Part shown: in pieces, positions 7,127 through 16,487 of the stretch
Position numbering within the stretch: the first letter of the stretch is position 1
How the letters are laid out: each line of letters starts with the position of its first letter
DNA from: Hydrogenophaga sp. Root209
GTDB taxonomy: Bacteria > Pseudomonadota > Gammaproteobacteria > Burkholderiales > Burkholderiaceae_C
DNA: 64,000 nucleotides
Assembly: GCF_001428625.1 (NCBI RefSeq)
Contig: NZ_LMIE01000012.1
Span: forward strand, 73,182 to 137,181
Reading direction: 5' to 3'
The notes under the pieces: generated by a model
Told to the model about the DNA's origin: nothing
What the model saw: only the letters and a program-made list of their open reading frames with translations
Databases searched by the model: none
Translations under genes and position numbers: made by a program

Positions 7127-8412
7127 TGGACGCGCTCATCCTGCTCGGCAGTTTTTTCCTGCTGATGATCATCGGCACACCCGTTGCCTACGCACTCGGC
7201 ATCGCCGCCCTCATCGGTGCCTGGTGGATCGACATCCCGCTGGACGCGGTGATGATCGCCATCAGCAGCGGCGTCAACAAGTTCTCGCTGCTGGCCATTC
7301 CCTTCTTCGTGCTGGCCGGCGCCATCATGGCCGAGGGCGGCATGGCGCGCCGGCTGGTGGCGTTTGCCAACGTGCTGGTCGGCTTCATTCGCGGTGGCCT
7401 GTCGCTGGTCAACATCCTGGCCTCCACCTTCTTCGGTGCGATCTCCGGCTCGTCCATGGCCGACACGGCCTCGGTTGGCGCGGTGCTGATTCCCGAGATG
7501 GAGAAGAAGGGTTATCCGCGCGAGTTCGCCACCGCCGTGACGGTCAGCGGCTCGGTGCAGGCCATCCTGATTCCGCCCAGCCACAACGCGGTGATCTACT
7601 CGCTGGCCGCCGGCGGCTCGGTGTCGATTGCCGCGCTGTTCCTGGCCGGCGTTTTGCCCGGCCTGCTGCTGGGCCTGACCCTGGCCGTGATGTGCCTGGT
7701 GATCGCCAAGCGCAAGAACTACCCCAAGGGCGACGTGATCCCGCTGCGCCAGGCGCTCAAGATCTGCGCCGATGCGCTCTGGGGCCTGATGACCATGGTG
7801 ATCATCCTCGGCGGCATCCTCACCGGCGTGTTCACCGCCACCGAGTCCGCCTCCATCGCCGTGCTCTGGGCCTTTGGCGTGACCATGTTCGTCTACCGCG
7901 ACTACCAGTGGCGCGAGCTGCCCAAGCTGGTGCACCGCACCGTGAAGACGCTGGCGATCGTGATGATCCTGATCGCCTTCGCCGCGAGCTTCGGCTACAT
8001 CATGACGTTGATGCAGATACCGCTGAAGATCACGACGATGTTCACCACGCTGTCGGACAACCGCTACGTGATCCTGATGATGATCAACATCCTCTTGCTG
8101 GCCCTGGGCACGCTGATGGACATGGCGCCGCTGATCCTGATCCTCACGCCCATCCTGCTGCCCGTGGTCACCGCCATCGGCGTCGACCCGGTGCACTTCG
8201 GCATGATCATGATGGTCAACCTCGGCATGGGCCTGATCACACCACCGGTGGGTGGCGTGCTGTTTGTGGGCAGCGCCATCGCCAAGCTGCCGATGGAAAC
8301 CGTGGTCAAGGCCCTGTTGCCGTTCTACGTGGCCCTGTTCGCCGTGCTCATGGCCGTGACCTACCTGCCCGCCATCTCGCTGTGGCTGCCGCAGACCGTG
8401 CTCGCGCCCTGA
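7126..8412 (+). CDS. dctM: TRAP transporter large permease DctM
   Basis: A 428-residue polytopic protein, the usual DctM length, with about twelve membrane helices and conserved family segments SGSSMADTASVG (about residues 108-119), IPPSHN and the C-terminal GLITPPVGGVLFVG. It forms the sodium-coupled transport channel with DctQ and accepts ligand from DctP. Start codon and the dctQ stop share the A of TGATG. The dehydratase that follows starts 27 bases after its stop, so uptake and catabolism are in one operon. Confidence 0.95.
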   Translation: MDALILLGSFFLLMIIGTPVAYALGIAALIGAWWIDIPLDAVMIAISSGVNKFSLLAIPFFVLAGAIMAEGGMARRLVAFANVLVGFIRGGLSLVNILASTFFGAISGSSMADTASVGAVLIPEMEKKGYPREFATAVTVSGSVQAILIPPSHNAVIYSLAAGGSVSIAALFLAGVLPGLLLGLTLAVMCLVIAKRKNYPKGDVIPLRQALKICADALWGLMTMVIILGGILTGVFTATESASIAVLWAFGVTMFVYRDYQWRELPKLVHRTVKTLAIVMILIAFAASFGYIMTLMQIPLKITTMFTTLSDNRYVILMMINILLLALGTLMDMAPLILILTPILLPVVTAIGVDPVHFGMIMMVNLGMGLITPPVGGVLFVGSAIAKLPMETVVKALLPFYVALFAVLMAVTYLPAISLWLPQTVLAP

Positions 8413-8438
8413 TTCCTTTTTTTCAGCACATCTCGTCG

Positions 8439-9728
8439 ATGACCTCCCACGCCATCCGACACGTCCGTGTCACGCCGATCGCATTCCGCGATCCACCGCT
8501 GCTCAACGCCGCCGGCATCCACGAGCCCTGGGCGCTGCGCTCGATCATCGAGATCGAGACCGACTCCGGCCTGATCGGCATCAACGAGAGCTACGGCGAC
8601 CTGCCCATGCTCGAAGCGATGGCCAAGGCCGCACCGGCGCTCACGGGTCTCTCGCCCTGGGCACTCAACGACATGGAAGTGCGTGTCGCCGCGCTGGTCA
8701 CGCCCCGGCAGACCGCGTCGGAGTTCCTCGGTATCCAGGTTTCGCTGGCACCAGGCACCCACGTCTCCAAAACCGTGGCCAAGGTGATCAGCGCCTTTGA
8801 AGTGGCGATGATGGACCTGCAAGGCCAGCTCGCCAACGCGCCGGTCGTGGACCTGTTGGGCGGCGCTGCGCGCGAGAGCGTGCCCTTCAGCGCCTACCTG
8901 TTCTACAAGTACGCAGAACACATCGAGAAGCCCTACGCACCCGACCCCTGGGGCGAGGCGCTCACGCCCGAGCAGTTGGTGGCGCAGGCGCGCCGCATGA
9001 TCGGTCAGTACGGCTTCAAGAGCATCAAGCTCAAGGCCGGCGCGCTCCCACCCGACCAGGAAGCCGCTGGCCTGCTGGCCCTGGCTCAAGCCTTTCCGGG
9101 CGCACCGCTGCGCATCGACCCCAACGGCAACTGGACCGTGCCCACCAGCCTGAAGGTGGTGGAGCAACTGCGCGGCGTGCTGGAGTACTACGAAGACCCG
9201 GCCCCCGGCCTGGACGGCATGCAAGCCGTGGCGAAAGCCTGCGACGTGCCGCTGGCCACCAACATGGTGGTCACCGACCTGAAGGAATTCCGCCGCAACG
9301 CGGAGATGGGTTGCCCGGTGAAGATCGTGCTGAGTGACCACCACTACTGGGGCGGCCTGCGCGCCACGCAGCGGCTTTCGCTGATGTGCGAAACCTTCGG
9401 CCTGGGCCTGTCGATGCATTCGAATTCGCACCTGGGCATCAGCCTCACGGCCATGACGCACCTGGCCGCCTCGGTGCCACACCTCTCTTACGCCTGCGAC
9501 ACGCACTACCCCTGGCAGGACGACGAGGTGGTGCAAGGCGGGCGGCTGCGGTTCGATGCCGGCAGCCTGCGTGTGCCCACCACGCCCGGCCTGGGCGTGC
9601 AGATCGACCGCGAGGCCCTGGTGCGCCTGCACGAGAACTACCTGCAATGTGGCATTCGCAACCGCAACGATCTCGCGCAAATGCAGAAGTACGACCCTTC
9701 GTTCACCGGTGCGCAACCGCGTTTCTGA
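8439..9728 (+). CDS. gudD: Glucarate/galactarate dehydratase (enolase superfamily)
   Basis: A 429-residue enolase-superfamily dehydratase that removes water from D-glucarate (possibly galactarate) to give 5-keto-4-deoxyglucarate. Visible catalytic set: KSIKLKAG with the KxK lysines at about 197/199, metal ligands Asp227 in RIDPNGNW and Glu252 in YYEDP, the Asn of LATNMVVTD, Asp300 in VLSDHHYW and the general base His327 in SMHSNSHLGIS. These are the glucarate-dehydratase subgroup patterns. ATG at 8439 was chosen because it begins the conserved N terminus; the same frame is open far upstream through dctM by chance. Preference for glucarate over galactarate cannot be fixed from sequence alone. 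Confidence 0.9.
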   Translation: MTSHAIRHVRVTPIAFRDPPLLNAAGIHEPWALRSIIEIETDSGLIGINESYGDLPMLEAMAKAAPALTGLSPWALNDMEVRVAALVTPRQTASEFLGIQVSLAPGTHVSKTVAKVISAFEVAMMDLQGQLANAPVVDLLGGAARESVPFSAYLFYKYAEHIEKPYAPDPWGEALTPEQLVAQARRMIGQYGFKSIKLKAGALPPDQEAAGLLALAQAFPGAPLRIDPNGNWTVPTSLKVVEQLRGVLEYYEDPAPGLDGMQAVAKACDVPLATNMVVTDLKEFRRNAEMGCPVKIVLSDHHYWGGLRATQRLSLMCETFGLGLSMHSNSHLGISLTAMTHLAASVPHLSYACDTHYPWQDDEVVQGGRLRFDAGSLRVPTTPGLGVQIDREALVRLHENYLQCGIRNRNDLAQMQKYDPSFTGAQPRF

Positions 9729-9769
9729 GCGCTGCCCCGTTTCCTCCAACAACACTCAAGGAGTTCTCC

Positions 9770-10738
9770 ATGTCATTGAACCGCAGGCAACTCATCGCAG
9801 CGTCCGCTGCCATCGCCACCGTGGGTCTCCCCGCGCAGGCGCAAAGCTTCCCCACCAAGCCGGTGCGCCTCATCGTGCCCTACCCACCGGGCGGCTCGTC
9901 CGACATCATCGCGCGCGCCATCAGCCAGCTGCTCTCCGAGAGCCTGGGCCAGCCGGTGGTGGTGGAGAACCGTGCCGGCGCCAACGGCAACATCGGCGCC
10001 GACCTGGTGGCCAAGTCCGCACCCGACGGCCACACCATGCTGCTGTGCGACGTGGGTGCCCTGGCCATCAGCCCATCGGTCTACACCAAGCTGGCGTTCA
10101 ACCCCAGCAGAGACCTGCGCGGCGTGACCATGCTGGCCTACTCGCCCCACATGCTGGCCGTGCACCCCTCGGTCAAGGCCAACAACCTCAAGGAACTGGT
10201 CGAACTCTCCAAGACCTCCGACCTGAACTTCGCGGTGACGGCCGTGGGCAGCGCACCGCACGTGGCCGGCGTCGCCGTGCAGCGCGCCACCGGCGCCAAG
10301 TGGATCTACGTGCCCTACAAGGGAGGCTCGCAGGCCGTGACCGACACCGTGGCCGGCCAGACCCAGGTGATCATGAACGGCATGCTGGCCACGCTGCCGC
10401 ACGTGCAGAGCGGGCGCCTCAAGGTGCTGGGCATCTCCAAGAAAACACGCATGCCACTGGTGGGCAGCGTGCCCACGCTGGCCGAACAGGGCGTGAGCGG
10501 TTTTGAATCCGGCACCTGGCAGGGCGTGCTGGTGGCCAACGGCACACCGCCGGCCATCATCGCGCGCCTGAACACCGAGCTGATCAAGATCATCCGCAGC
10601 CCCGACGTGCGCGCGCGCCTGACCGGCCAGGGTGCCGAGGTGGTGACCATGCAACCCGCCGAGCAGGACGCACTCTTCGAGCGCGAGCGCAAGCGCTGGG
10701 GTGAGGTGGTGGCCGAGGCCAACATCAAGCTCGACTGA
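9770..10738 (+). CDS. Bug-family (TctC-like) periplasmic receptor
   Basis: A 322-residue exported protein with a signal peptide ending near QAQ-SF (about residue 25) and the Bug motifs: [29 protein letters not shown], and [10 protein letters not shown]. Bug proteins bind carboxylates and other small acids in the periplasm. An AAGGAG site precedes the ATG by six bases. No TctA/TctB membrane partners are near, while a complete TRAP importer is, so this is an orphan receptor lying between the dehydratase and kdgD. It may feed a distant TctAB, act as a sensor, or bind aldarates; these are inferences. Confidence 0.88.
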   Translation: MSLNRRQLIAASAAIATVGLPAQAQSFPTKPVRLIVPYPPGGSSDIIARAISQLLSESLGQPVVVENRAGANGNIGADLVAKSAPDGHTMLLCDVGALAISPSVYTKLAFNPSRDLRGVTMLAYSPHMLAVHPSVKANNLKELVELSKTSDLNFAVTAVGSAPHVAGVAVQRATGAKWIYVPYKGGSQAVTDTVAGQTQVIMNGMLATLPHVQSGRLKVLGISKKTRMPLVGSVPTLAEQGVSGFESGTWQGVLVANGTPPAIIARLNTELIKIIRSPDVRARLTGQGAEVVTMQPAEQDALFERERKRWGEVVAEANIKLD

Positions 10739-10773
10739 TTGTTCAACAAGATTTTCAAGAAGAGGACGTTCAC

Positions 10774-11685
10774 GTGAATCCCCAGGATCTCAAATCCATC
10801 GTCAGCAGCGGACTGCTGTCGTTCCCGGTCACCGACTTCGACGCACAAGGTGAATTCAATGCCCAGGGTTATGCCGCGCGGCTGGAGTGGCTGACGCCCT
10901 ACGGCGCGAGCGCGCTGTTTGCGGCCGGTGGCACGGGCGAGTACTTCTCGCTCAGTGGCCCGGAGTACGGCGCCGTGATCAAGACCGCGGTGGACACCTG
11001 CCGCGGCAAGGTGCCCATCATTGCCGGCGCGGGTGGCCCTACCCGCACCGCCATCGCGCACGCGCAGGAGGCCGAGCGCCTGGGCGCGCACGGCGTGCTG
11101 CTGTTGCCGCACTACCTCACCGAGGCCGGACAGGAAGGCCTGATCGCGCACGTGGAGCAGGTCTGCAAGAGCGTGAAGTTCGGCGTCATCGTCTACAACC
11201 GCAACGTCTGCAAGCTCACACCCGAGTCGCTCGCGATCCTGGCCGATCGTTGCCCCAACCTCATCGGCTTCAAGGACGGCGTGGGCGACATTGAAATGAT
11301 GATGTCGATCTATCTGAAGATGGGCGAGCGCTTCTCGTACCTGGGCGGCCTGCCCACAGCCGAGGTGTATGCGGCGGCCTACAAGGCGCTGGGCACGCCG
11401 GTGTATTCATCGGCGGTGTTCAACTTCATCCCGAAGACCGCGATGGACTTCTATGAAGCCGTGCGCACCGACGACCACGCCACGCAGCACCGCTTGCTCA
11501 AGTCCTTCTTCATGCCCTACCTGGACATCCGCAACAAGGGCCAGGGCTACGCGGTGAGCATCGTGAAAGCGGGCGCCCGGCTGGTGGGCCACGGCGCCGG
11601 TCCGGTGCGCGCACCGTTGACCGACCTGAAGCCGGCCGAGATGGAACAGCTCGACCAGCTCATTCGCGCGCTCGGCCCACAATAA
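10774..11685 (+). CDS. kdgD: 5-dehydro-4-deoxyglucarate dehydratase
   Basis: A 303-residue member of the DHDPS/NAL aldolase family. It dehydrates and decarboxylates 5-keto-4-deoxyglucarate to 2-oxoglutarate semialdehyde, linking the glucarate dehydratase to the semialdehyde dehydrogenase encoded at 1330-2802. The Schiff-base Lys is Lys167 in [11 protein letters not shown] and the partner Tyr is Tyr141 in VIVYNRN; the early [12 protein letters not shown] stretch is typical of this enzyme. Start is GTG with an AGAGGA site upstream. The epimerase gene begins five bases after its stop. Confidence 0.94.
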   Translation: MNPQDLKSIVSSGLLSFPVTDFDAQGEFNAQGYAARLEWLTPYGASALFAAGGTGEYFSLSGPEYGAVIKTAVDTCRGKVPIIAGAGGPTRTAIAHAQEAERLGAHGVLLLPHYLTEAGQEGLIAHVEQVCKSVKFGVIVYNRNVCKLTPESLAILADRCPNLIGFKDGVGDIEMMMSIYLKMGERFSYLGGLPTAEVYAAAYKALGTPVYSSAVFNFIPKTAMDFYEAVRTDDHATQHRLLKSFFMPYLDIRNKGQGYAVSIVKAGARLVGHGAGPVRAPLTDLKPAEMEQLDQLIRALGPQ

Positions 11686-11690
11686 GGCCG

Positions 11691-12809
11691 ATGAGCCCAG
11701 AACCCCTCCCCTCGCCCGTTCCCTCGCCGTTCCCGCACCTGCTCGACCCGACCCGTTTCACAGGCACCGTGGACGGGCGGCCCACCGCTCTCTTTCTGCT
11801 GAGCAACGCGCGCGGCATGGTGGTGGCCATCACCAACCTCGGCGCCAAGGTGCTGCAGATCGTGGTGCCGGATCGGCACGGGGTGCTGGACGACGTTGCG
11901 CTGGGCTACGACAGCCTGGACGCCGTGCTCACCGGCTCACCCTCCATGGGCGCGTTCGTGGGGCGTTACGCCGGGCGCATCGGCGGCGCGCGTTTCACGC
12001 TCGCCGGCATTGAACACCGCCTCACGCCCAATGCGGGAGCCCACTGCATCCACGGCGGGCCGCGCGGCGCGCGGCACCGCGCGTTTGACGCGCGACAGGT
12101 GGACGCGCAGACGCTGGAACTGCACCACCGTTTTCTGACCACGGAAGACGACTTTCCCGGCACGCTGGACCTGCAGCTCACCTACCGCCTGACGGACGAC
12201 AACGCGCTGGTGATCGAACACCTGGCCACCGCGCTGGACGATCCCGGCCCGGCCAGCTTCACCAGCCACATCTATTTCAACCTCGACGGGGTGACCGAAG
12301 GCCAGACCATCGACGGCCATGTGTTGCACGTGCCGCACGCCAACGAGGTGCTGGCCACCGGGCTTGACGGTATTGCCACCGGCAAACGCGTGTCGTTGAA
12401 CGGCCATGTGCACGACCTGCGCAGCGCAAAAACGCTGGGTGCCCTGCCCGACATCGACCTGAGCTATCCACTGGATGCCCACCCGGACAACGAAGCACGC
12501 CTGTGTGCGCAACTGCGCAGCGAAGCCAGCGGCCGCTCGCTCGATGTGTGGACCACCGAGCCCTTGCTGCAGGTGTACACCGCCGGCCAGCTGGGTGCGG
12601 CCGAGAAGCCCGATGTGGGCAAACGGGGTGTGCGGCATCGTCCGCGCTCGGCCGTGTGCCTGGAGCCGCAGTGGTTTCCCAACGCACCCAACTGCCCCAC
12701 GCTGCCGCAGAACCTGGTGGCGCCAGGACGGCCTTACCGGGGCACCACGGTTTACCGCTTCGGCGTGATCGGGGCCGAGGCGGAATCAGCCCGCCCGGTC
12801 AAAAGATGA
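11691..12809 (+). CDS. galM: Aldose 1-epimerase (GalM-like)
   Basis: A 372-residue galactose-mutarotase-fold enzyme that interconverts alpha and beta anomers of free sugars. Seen: NLGAKVLQIVVPD at the start of the fold, GRYAGRI, the active-site HGG (about residue 122), NLDG in the middle and the C-terminal CLEPQWFPNAPN with the catalytic Glu. About 20 extra proline-rich residues precede the fold, so a later start is possible. It follows kdgD by five bases and closes the rightward operon. Its likely job here is to supply the anomer of galacturonate/glucuronate that uronate dehydrogenase takes (inference). Its 3' end overlaps the convergent lipoprotein gene by 11 bases. Confidence 0.9.
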   Translation: MSPEPLPSPVPSPFPHLLDPTRFTGTVDGRPTALFLLSNARGMVVAITNLGAKVLQIVVPDRHGVLDDVALGYDSLDAVLTGSPSMGAFVGRYAGRIGGARFTLAGIEHRLTPNAGAHCIHGGPRGARHRAFDARQVDAQTLELHHRFLTTEDDFPGTLDLQLTYRLTDDNALVIEHLATALDDPGPASFTSHIYFNLDGVTEGQTIDGHVLHVPHANEVLATGLDGIATGKRVSLNGHVHDLRSAKTLGALPDIDLSYPLDAHPDNEARLCAQLRSEASGRSLDVWTTEPLLQVYTAGQLGAAEKPDVGKRGVRHRPRSAVCLEPQWFPNAPNCPTLPQNLVAPGRPYRGTTVYRFGVIGAEAESARPVKR

Positions 12810-13287
12810 AAGGCTCTTCGCGGCGGTTGCACTCGGGTGGCTCACCGTAACCGGCAGACCGCACGACCTGGTCTTCGGCAATTTCCACTTGGAACCACCG
12901 GCAGAACGGGTTTTCATACCGGTAGCTCCACACCGAGCCGCGCGAGCGGGCCAGCCCATGCACCTCACCCGGGCGGCCCAGCCGCTGGCGCACCTCGTCC
13001 TGGGTCATGCCGGGGTTGATCTGAAGGAAATTCGCCTCGGTGAGCACCTGCTCGGAGCGGCTCACCCGCCCGGCACCGTCGAGATACACAAACCAGGTGT
13101 GATGGCCATACGGCCCGCGCGGAAACTCCAGCCGGCTTCCCCCGTCCACCTGGCGCAGCGTCTCCGGCGGCCCCATGCGGGCCACGACCTCGTCCCGGGT
13201 GGCACCGGTGAACCCGGTCGGCGGCGCGTAGCCACTGCAAGCCGACAAAACCGCTGCAGCGGTGAGCAAGGACAACACGGTGCGCAT
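12799..13287 (-). CDS. BamE/SmpA-like lipoprotein
   Basis: A 162-residue predicted lipoprotein. The signal peptide ends in a lipobox (AAVLSAC) and the mature part has two copies of a small motif of the BamE/SmpA type: GATRDEVVARMGPPETLRQ near the N terminus and PGMTQDEVRQRLGRPGEV in the middle. ATG 13287 is chosen over 13308 because AGGAGA lies eight bases upstream and the signal peptide then starts correctly. It is longer than BamE and is not next to known assembly genes, so an envelope role is likely but undefined. Convergent with the epimerase gene. Confidence 0.75.
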   Translation of the reverse strand: MRTVLSLLTAAAVLSACSGYAPPTGFTGATRDEVVARMGPPETLRQVDGGSRLEFPRGPYGHHTWFVYLDGAGRVSRSEQVLTEANFLQINPGMTQDEVRQRLGRPGEVHGLARSRGSVWSYRYENPFCRWFQVEIAEDQVVRSAGYGEPPECNRREEPFIF

Positions 13288-13344
13288 GGTTCGATCTCCT
13301 GTGTTCAAGATGGTTGGCGTTTGAAGGCGTGGTCGGCCGCAAGT

Positions 13345-14601
13345 TCACGACCGGCTGTAAGCCAGGCCCGAGGCCACGCCGCCAAACAGATCGCCCTCGA
13401 CCATGGCCACGCCCGCAAACTCGGCCTGCAGCGCGCGCTGGAACGGCCGCAGGGCAGAGGAGCCGCCGGTGAGGTAGATGGCGTCCAACGTGGTGTCGGT
13501 GAGGCCGGCGCGTTGCACGCATTCGCGCGCGCAGGCCACGGTGCGCGCGAGCAGGTGCCCCAAGTGGTCGCGCATGGCGTCGGCGTCCATGGCTGCGCCC
13601 AGCCCGCGCTCCACCTCGGACAAATCCACCCGTGTGGCGCCATCCTGCTCCGAACATCGGATCTTGGCCTGCTCCACCTCGTGCGCGATGCGGTGGCCGT
13701 CGCGGTGCTTGAGCACCTTCATCAGGCGCTCGTGCAGCGCCACGTTGCTGTAGTTCACCCGCAGCTGCTGCGCCTGGCTCAAGGCGCGCGGCTGGTAGAG
13801 CCACTGGATCAGGTGCCAGGTGGAGAGATCGAAGAACACGCGACTGGGCACCTCGCGCTGCTGCGGCCCCAGGTGCTTGTAGCCCAGCAGGGGCATCACC
13901 TGCTCCAGGCTGAGCTTGTGGTCGAAGTCGGTCCCGCCAATGTGCACACCGGTGGTGGCCAGCACGTCACCCGCGCGGTCAGCCAGCTTCATGCGCTGCG
14001 GGCCCAGCCGCACCACGGTGAAATCGGACGTGCCACCCCCCAGGTCCACCACCAGCACCACGCTCTCGCGCTCCAGCCGCCGCTCGTAGTCCAGCGCGGC
14101 GGCAATCGGCTCCAGCTGAAACGACACCTGCCTGAAACCCACGGCCTGCGCGGCCTGCAGCAAGGAGTCTTGCGCCAGCGCGTCGCGCTCCAGGTCATCG
14201 TCGACAAAATGCACCGGCCGGCCCATGACCACCTTGGTGGGCGCCACGCCCAGTGACTGCGCCGCGCGCTCGCGCAGCGCGGCCAGAAAGGTGGCCACGA
14301 TTTCCTGGAAACTGATCTGCTGGTGGTTGACCACCGTGGTCTCCAGCAGCAGCGGGCTGCCCAGCAGGCTCTTGAGCGAGCGCATCAAGCGGCCCTCGGT
14401 GCCGGCGAGGTACTGCGCCACCGCGTCGCGGCCGAAATGCGTGCTGCTGTCTTCCGCGTTGTAGAACACCGCCGTGGGCATGGAGACCGCCGTGCCCTCC
14501 AGCGCAATCAGGCGCGCCGTGCCCCGCACATCGGCCCACGCCATGGCCGAATTGGAAGTGCCGAAATCAATGCCGAGCGTGCCGTGGAGCGGAGGAGTCA
14601 T
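13345..14601 (-). CDS. yegD: Hsp70-family putative chaperone, YegD-like
   Basis: A 418-residue protein that has the Hsp70/actin ATPase fold but none of the C-terminal substrate-binding domain of DnaK. ATPase motifs are clear: phosphate-1 LGIDFGTSNS (residues 9-18), connect-1 around EPIAAAL (164-170), phosphate-2 VVDLGGGTSDFTVV (184-197) and the adenosine motif LTGGSSALRPF near 372. It matches the YegD group (about 450 residues) whose client is unknown. It is transcribed leftward by itself, 57 bases upstream of the lipoprotein gene. Confidence 0.88.
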   Translation of the reverse strand: MTPPLHGTLGIDFGTSNSAMAWADVRGTARLIALEGTAVSMPTAVFYNAEDSSTHFGRDAVAQYLAGTEGRLMRSLKSLLGSPLLLETTVVNHQQISFQEIVATFLAALRERAAQSLGVAPTKVVMGRPVHFVDDDLERDALAQDSLLQAAQAVGFRQVSFQLEPIAAALDYERRLERESVVLVVDLGGGTSDFTVVRLGPQRMKLADRAGDVLATTGVHIGGTDFDHKLSLEQVMPLLGYKHLGPQQREVPSRVFFDLSTWHLIQWLYQPRALSQAQQLRVNYSNVALHERLMKVLKHRDGHRIAHEVEQAKIRCSEQDGATRVDLSEVERGLGAAMDADAMRDHLGHLLARTVACARECVQRAGLTDTTLDAIYLTGGSSALRPFQRALQAEFAGVAMVEGDLFGGVASGLAYSRS

Positions 14602-14708
14602 GGGGAGCAGGTGGGAAGTGACCCCCGAGGCACGAACGGAAGCGCCGGCTCATGGGGAGCGCGGATTCTGCCACCGTTGTGGAGCGGCCCTCCCCGGGCA
14701 CGCCCCAG

Positions 14709-15023
14709 CTACCGGCGACGAACGCTGTTTTCGTCCTGCGGCGGGTGCTGACCGCCCGCGCCCGGCACGTCTCTGGCGCGCTTCGCCGCGTCCTGCCCCG
14801 GCGTGGCCCGCATGTCGGTGTCCACCTGACCCTGCTTCAGGTCTTTGTAGGCCTGCAGGATCTTCGGGTCCGGCTGGTCGTCCGTCATGTCGGTGTCTTC
14901 GTCGCGTTCGTGCGGCAGCTGCAGGAGCGTCTTGCCGTCTTCGGGTGGCAGCTCAAACGGCGTGTCGGGCTCCACCGGCTGGTTGGGCACATCGGGCGCG
15001 TCGGCCGGAGCGGGCTTGTTCAT
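14709..15023 (-). CDS. Small acidic proline-rich hypothetical protein
   Basis: A 104-residue soluble protein rich in Asp, Pro and Gln, with no signal peptide, membrane helix or motif that I recognise; it looks intrinsically disordered. It is likely real because its ATG overlaps the stop of the upstream PPOX-fold gene (ATGA at 15020-15023) and codon use follows the neighbours. It may serve in the same general-stress context, but nothing in the sequence shows a function. Confidence 0.55.
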   Translation of the reverse strand: MNKPAPADAPDVPNQPVEPDTPFELPPEDGKTLLQLPHERDEDTDMTDDQPDPKILQAYKDLKQGQVDTDMRATPGQDAAKRARDVPGAGGQHPPQDENSVRRR

Positions 15024-15547
15024 GCTCGGCTTCCGACCGGCAAGGCACCGCGCGACAGGCCTTCGTGCGAACCGTGCTCACCCATGCCGATGGGCTTGCC
15101 CGCCACGATGGACACCAGGTCGCTCACGGCACGAACCATCTTGCTGTTGGGCGCGTCCCAGTAGTCGGCCGCGTGGGGCACAAACTTCAGCAAGGCCAGA
15201 TTCGGGGAGTCCGGACCGTCGGGAAACCAGGGGCGCGCAAAGGACGACCACAGGCGCTCGATGTGGCCACGGTCAGTGACGATCTCGCCGTGCCCCGAGA
15301 GCGATACGTAAGTGCTGTCGTCCAGGTCGGTGAACGCCAGGTTGGCCACCCGCAGGCGCTCCACCTTGGCGGAACGCGTGTCGGTGAAAAACCAGATGGC
15401 GCCGCTGGCGTCCATCTCCAGCGCGTACATGGGACGGCTGGCGAGCGACCCGTCGGCCTCGATGGTGGTGAGCATCGAGGTGGCAATGCCCTTGATCAGC
15501 TCGGCAATGTGCTTGAGTTCGGGGGTGGTCTGGGTTTCGATGTTCAT
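15020..15547 (-). CDS. Pyridoxamine 5'-phosphate oxidase-fold general stress protein
   Basis: A 175-residue split-barrel flavin/F420-binding protein of the general stress protein 26 group. Seen: the N-terminal helix, then AMLTTI-like strand ATSMLTTIEADGSLASRPMY, the FFTDTRSAKVERL stretch and the FVPHAADYWDAPNS segment typical of this family. It is not PdxH itself, which is longer and has other binding residues. The small acidic gene downstream overlaps it by four bases, so the pair is co-translated. Confidence 0.85.
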   Translation of the reverse strand: MNIETQTTPELKHIAELIKGIATSMLTTIEADGSLASRPMYALEMDASGAIWFFTDTRSAKVERLRVANLAFTDLDDSTYVSLSGHGEIVTDRGHIERLWSSFARPWFPDGPDSPNLALLKFVPHAADYWDAPNSKMVRAVSDLVSIVAGKPIGMGEHGSHEGLSRGALPVGSRA

Positions 15548-15800
15548 GGGTGGCCCTCGTCATCGGTCAATGGAGCCACCACGGTAAAAACAATCGCCGG
15601 ATGGGTCTGTGCGCTGGCGAACCGGCCAGCCAACGCCCGGGCGCCCACAACCCCATGGGGGAGACGCATTTCAGCCCACGCGTTGTTCAATCGCCACTTG
15701 TTGAAACCTAATGCTTAACTTATTGGAAAGTAAGGTTCTTCCGATTGGTAGGCTCAGCACCATTCCTGTTTTTATTGATTCATTTTTTACATTCATCGCC

Positions 15801-16367
15801 ATGAAATTCGCACACCAAGCCCTGGCCGCCACGCTCTTCTCCGTCACCGCCGCAGGCGCGCATGCCCAGACCCAGGCCCCAGCCCCTTCCAGGCTCTATG
15901 CTGAGATCGGCCTCACCGCCGTCAACCTGGAAATCACCAGCAACGGCGCCAAGCTCAAGGCCAACCCCACCGGCTTGTCCGCCGTGTTGGGCTACCAGGT
16001 GCATCCCAACGTGGCCATTGAAGGCTTTCTGGGCCTGGCCAGCACCCGGGAGCCGCTCGAGTTCAACGGAACACCCGTCGGCCTCAACGCCAAGATCGAC
16101 AGCGCCGCCGGCTTCTTCGTCAAGCCCAGCGTCATGGTGAGCAACAACGTGGAACTGTTTGCCCGCCTGGGCTACCTGCGCACCAAGATCACGGTGTCGT
16201 CCGCCGCCGGCAGCACCAGTGACAGCGACACAGGCACCGCCTACGGCCTGGGCGCCAACCTGTACCTGACCAAGTCCTCGTACGTGCAGACGAACTGGAC
16301 GAGCTACTACAAGGAAAGCGGCGTGAAGTCGCAGGGTTTGACGCTGGCTTATGGGATGCGGTTTTGA
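15801..16367 (+). CDS. Small outer-membrane beta-barrel protein
   Basis: A 188-residue protein with a clear signal peptide (MKFAHQALAATLFSVTAAGAHA, cleaved near AHA-Q at about residue 22) followed by alternating amphipathic strands, GLSAVLGYQVHPNVAIEGF, ELFARLGYLRTK and a C-terminal aromatic residue in YGMRF, the outer-membrane insertion signal. It fits the eight-stranded OmpA-like/porin-family barrels. ATG 15801 gives the signal peptide; earlier in-frame starts add an odd leader. The upstream stretch is unusually AT-rich for this genome and probably holds its promoter. Confidence 0.82.
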   Translation: MKFAHQALAATLFSVTAAGAHAQTQAPAPSRLYAEIGLTAVNLEITSNGAKLKANPTGLSAVLGYQVHPNVAIEGFLGLASTREPLEFNGTPVGLNAKIDSAAGFFVKPSVMVSNNVELFARLGYLRTKITVSSAAGSTSDSDTGTAYGLGANLYLTKSSYVQTNWTSYYKESGVKSQGLTLAYGMRF

Positions 16368-16487
16368 GGCGTGGGGGGACGGGGGACCGCTCTTGCACAG
16401 CCGTGGCGCGTCAGGACGCTCAACCAGCGGCTTTATCAGTGCTGTCGCCAATATTGCGGTCAGTTGCCAATGAACTGGGAGGTTCAA

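Noticed and set aside
6996-9728. A 910-codon frame that seems to join dctM to the dehydratase
   Set aside because: The first part is an off-frame reading of dctM, which has its own proper frame at 7126-8412. The dehydratase starts at 8439.
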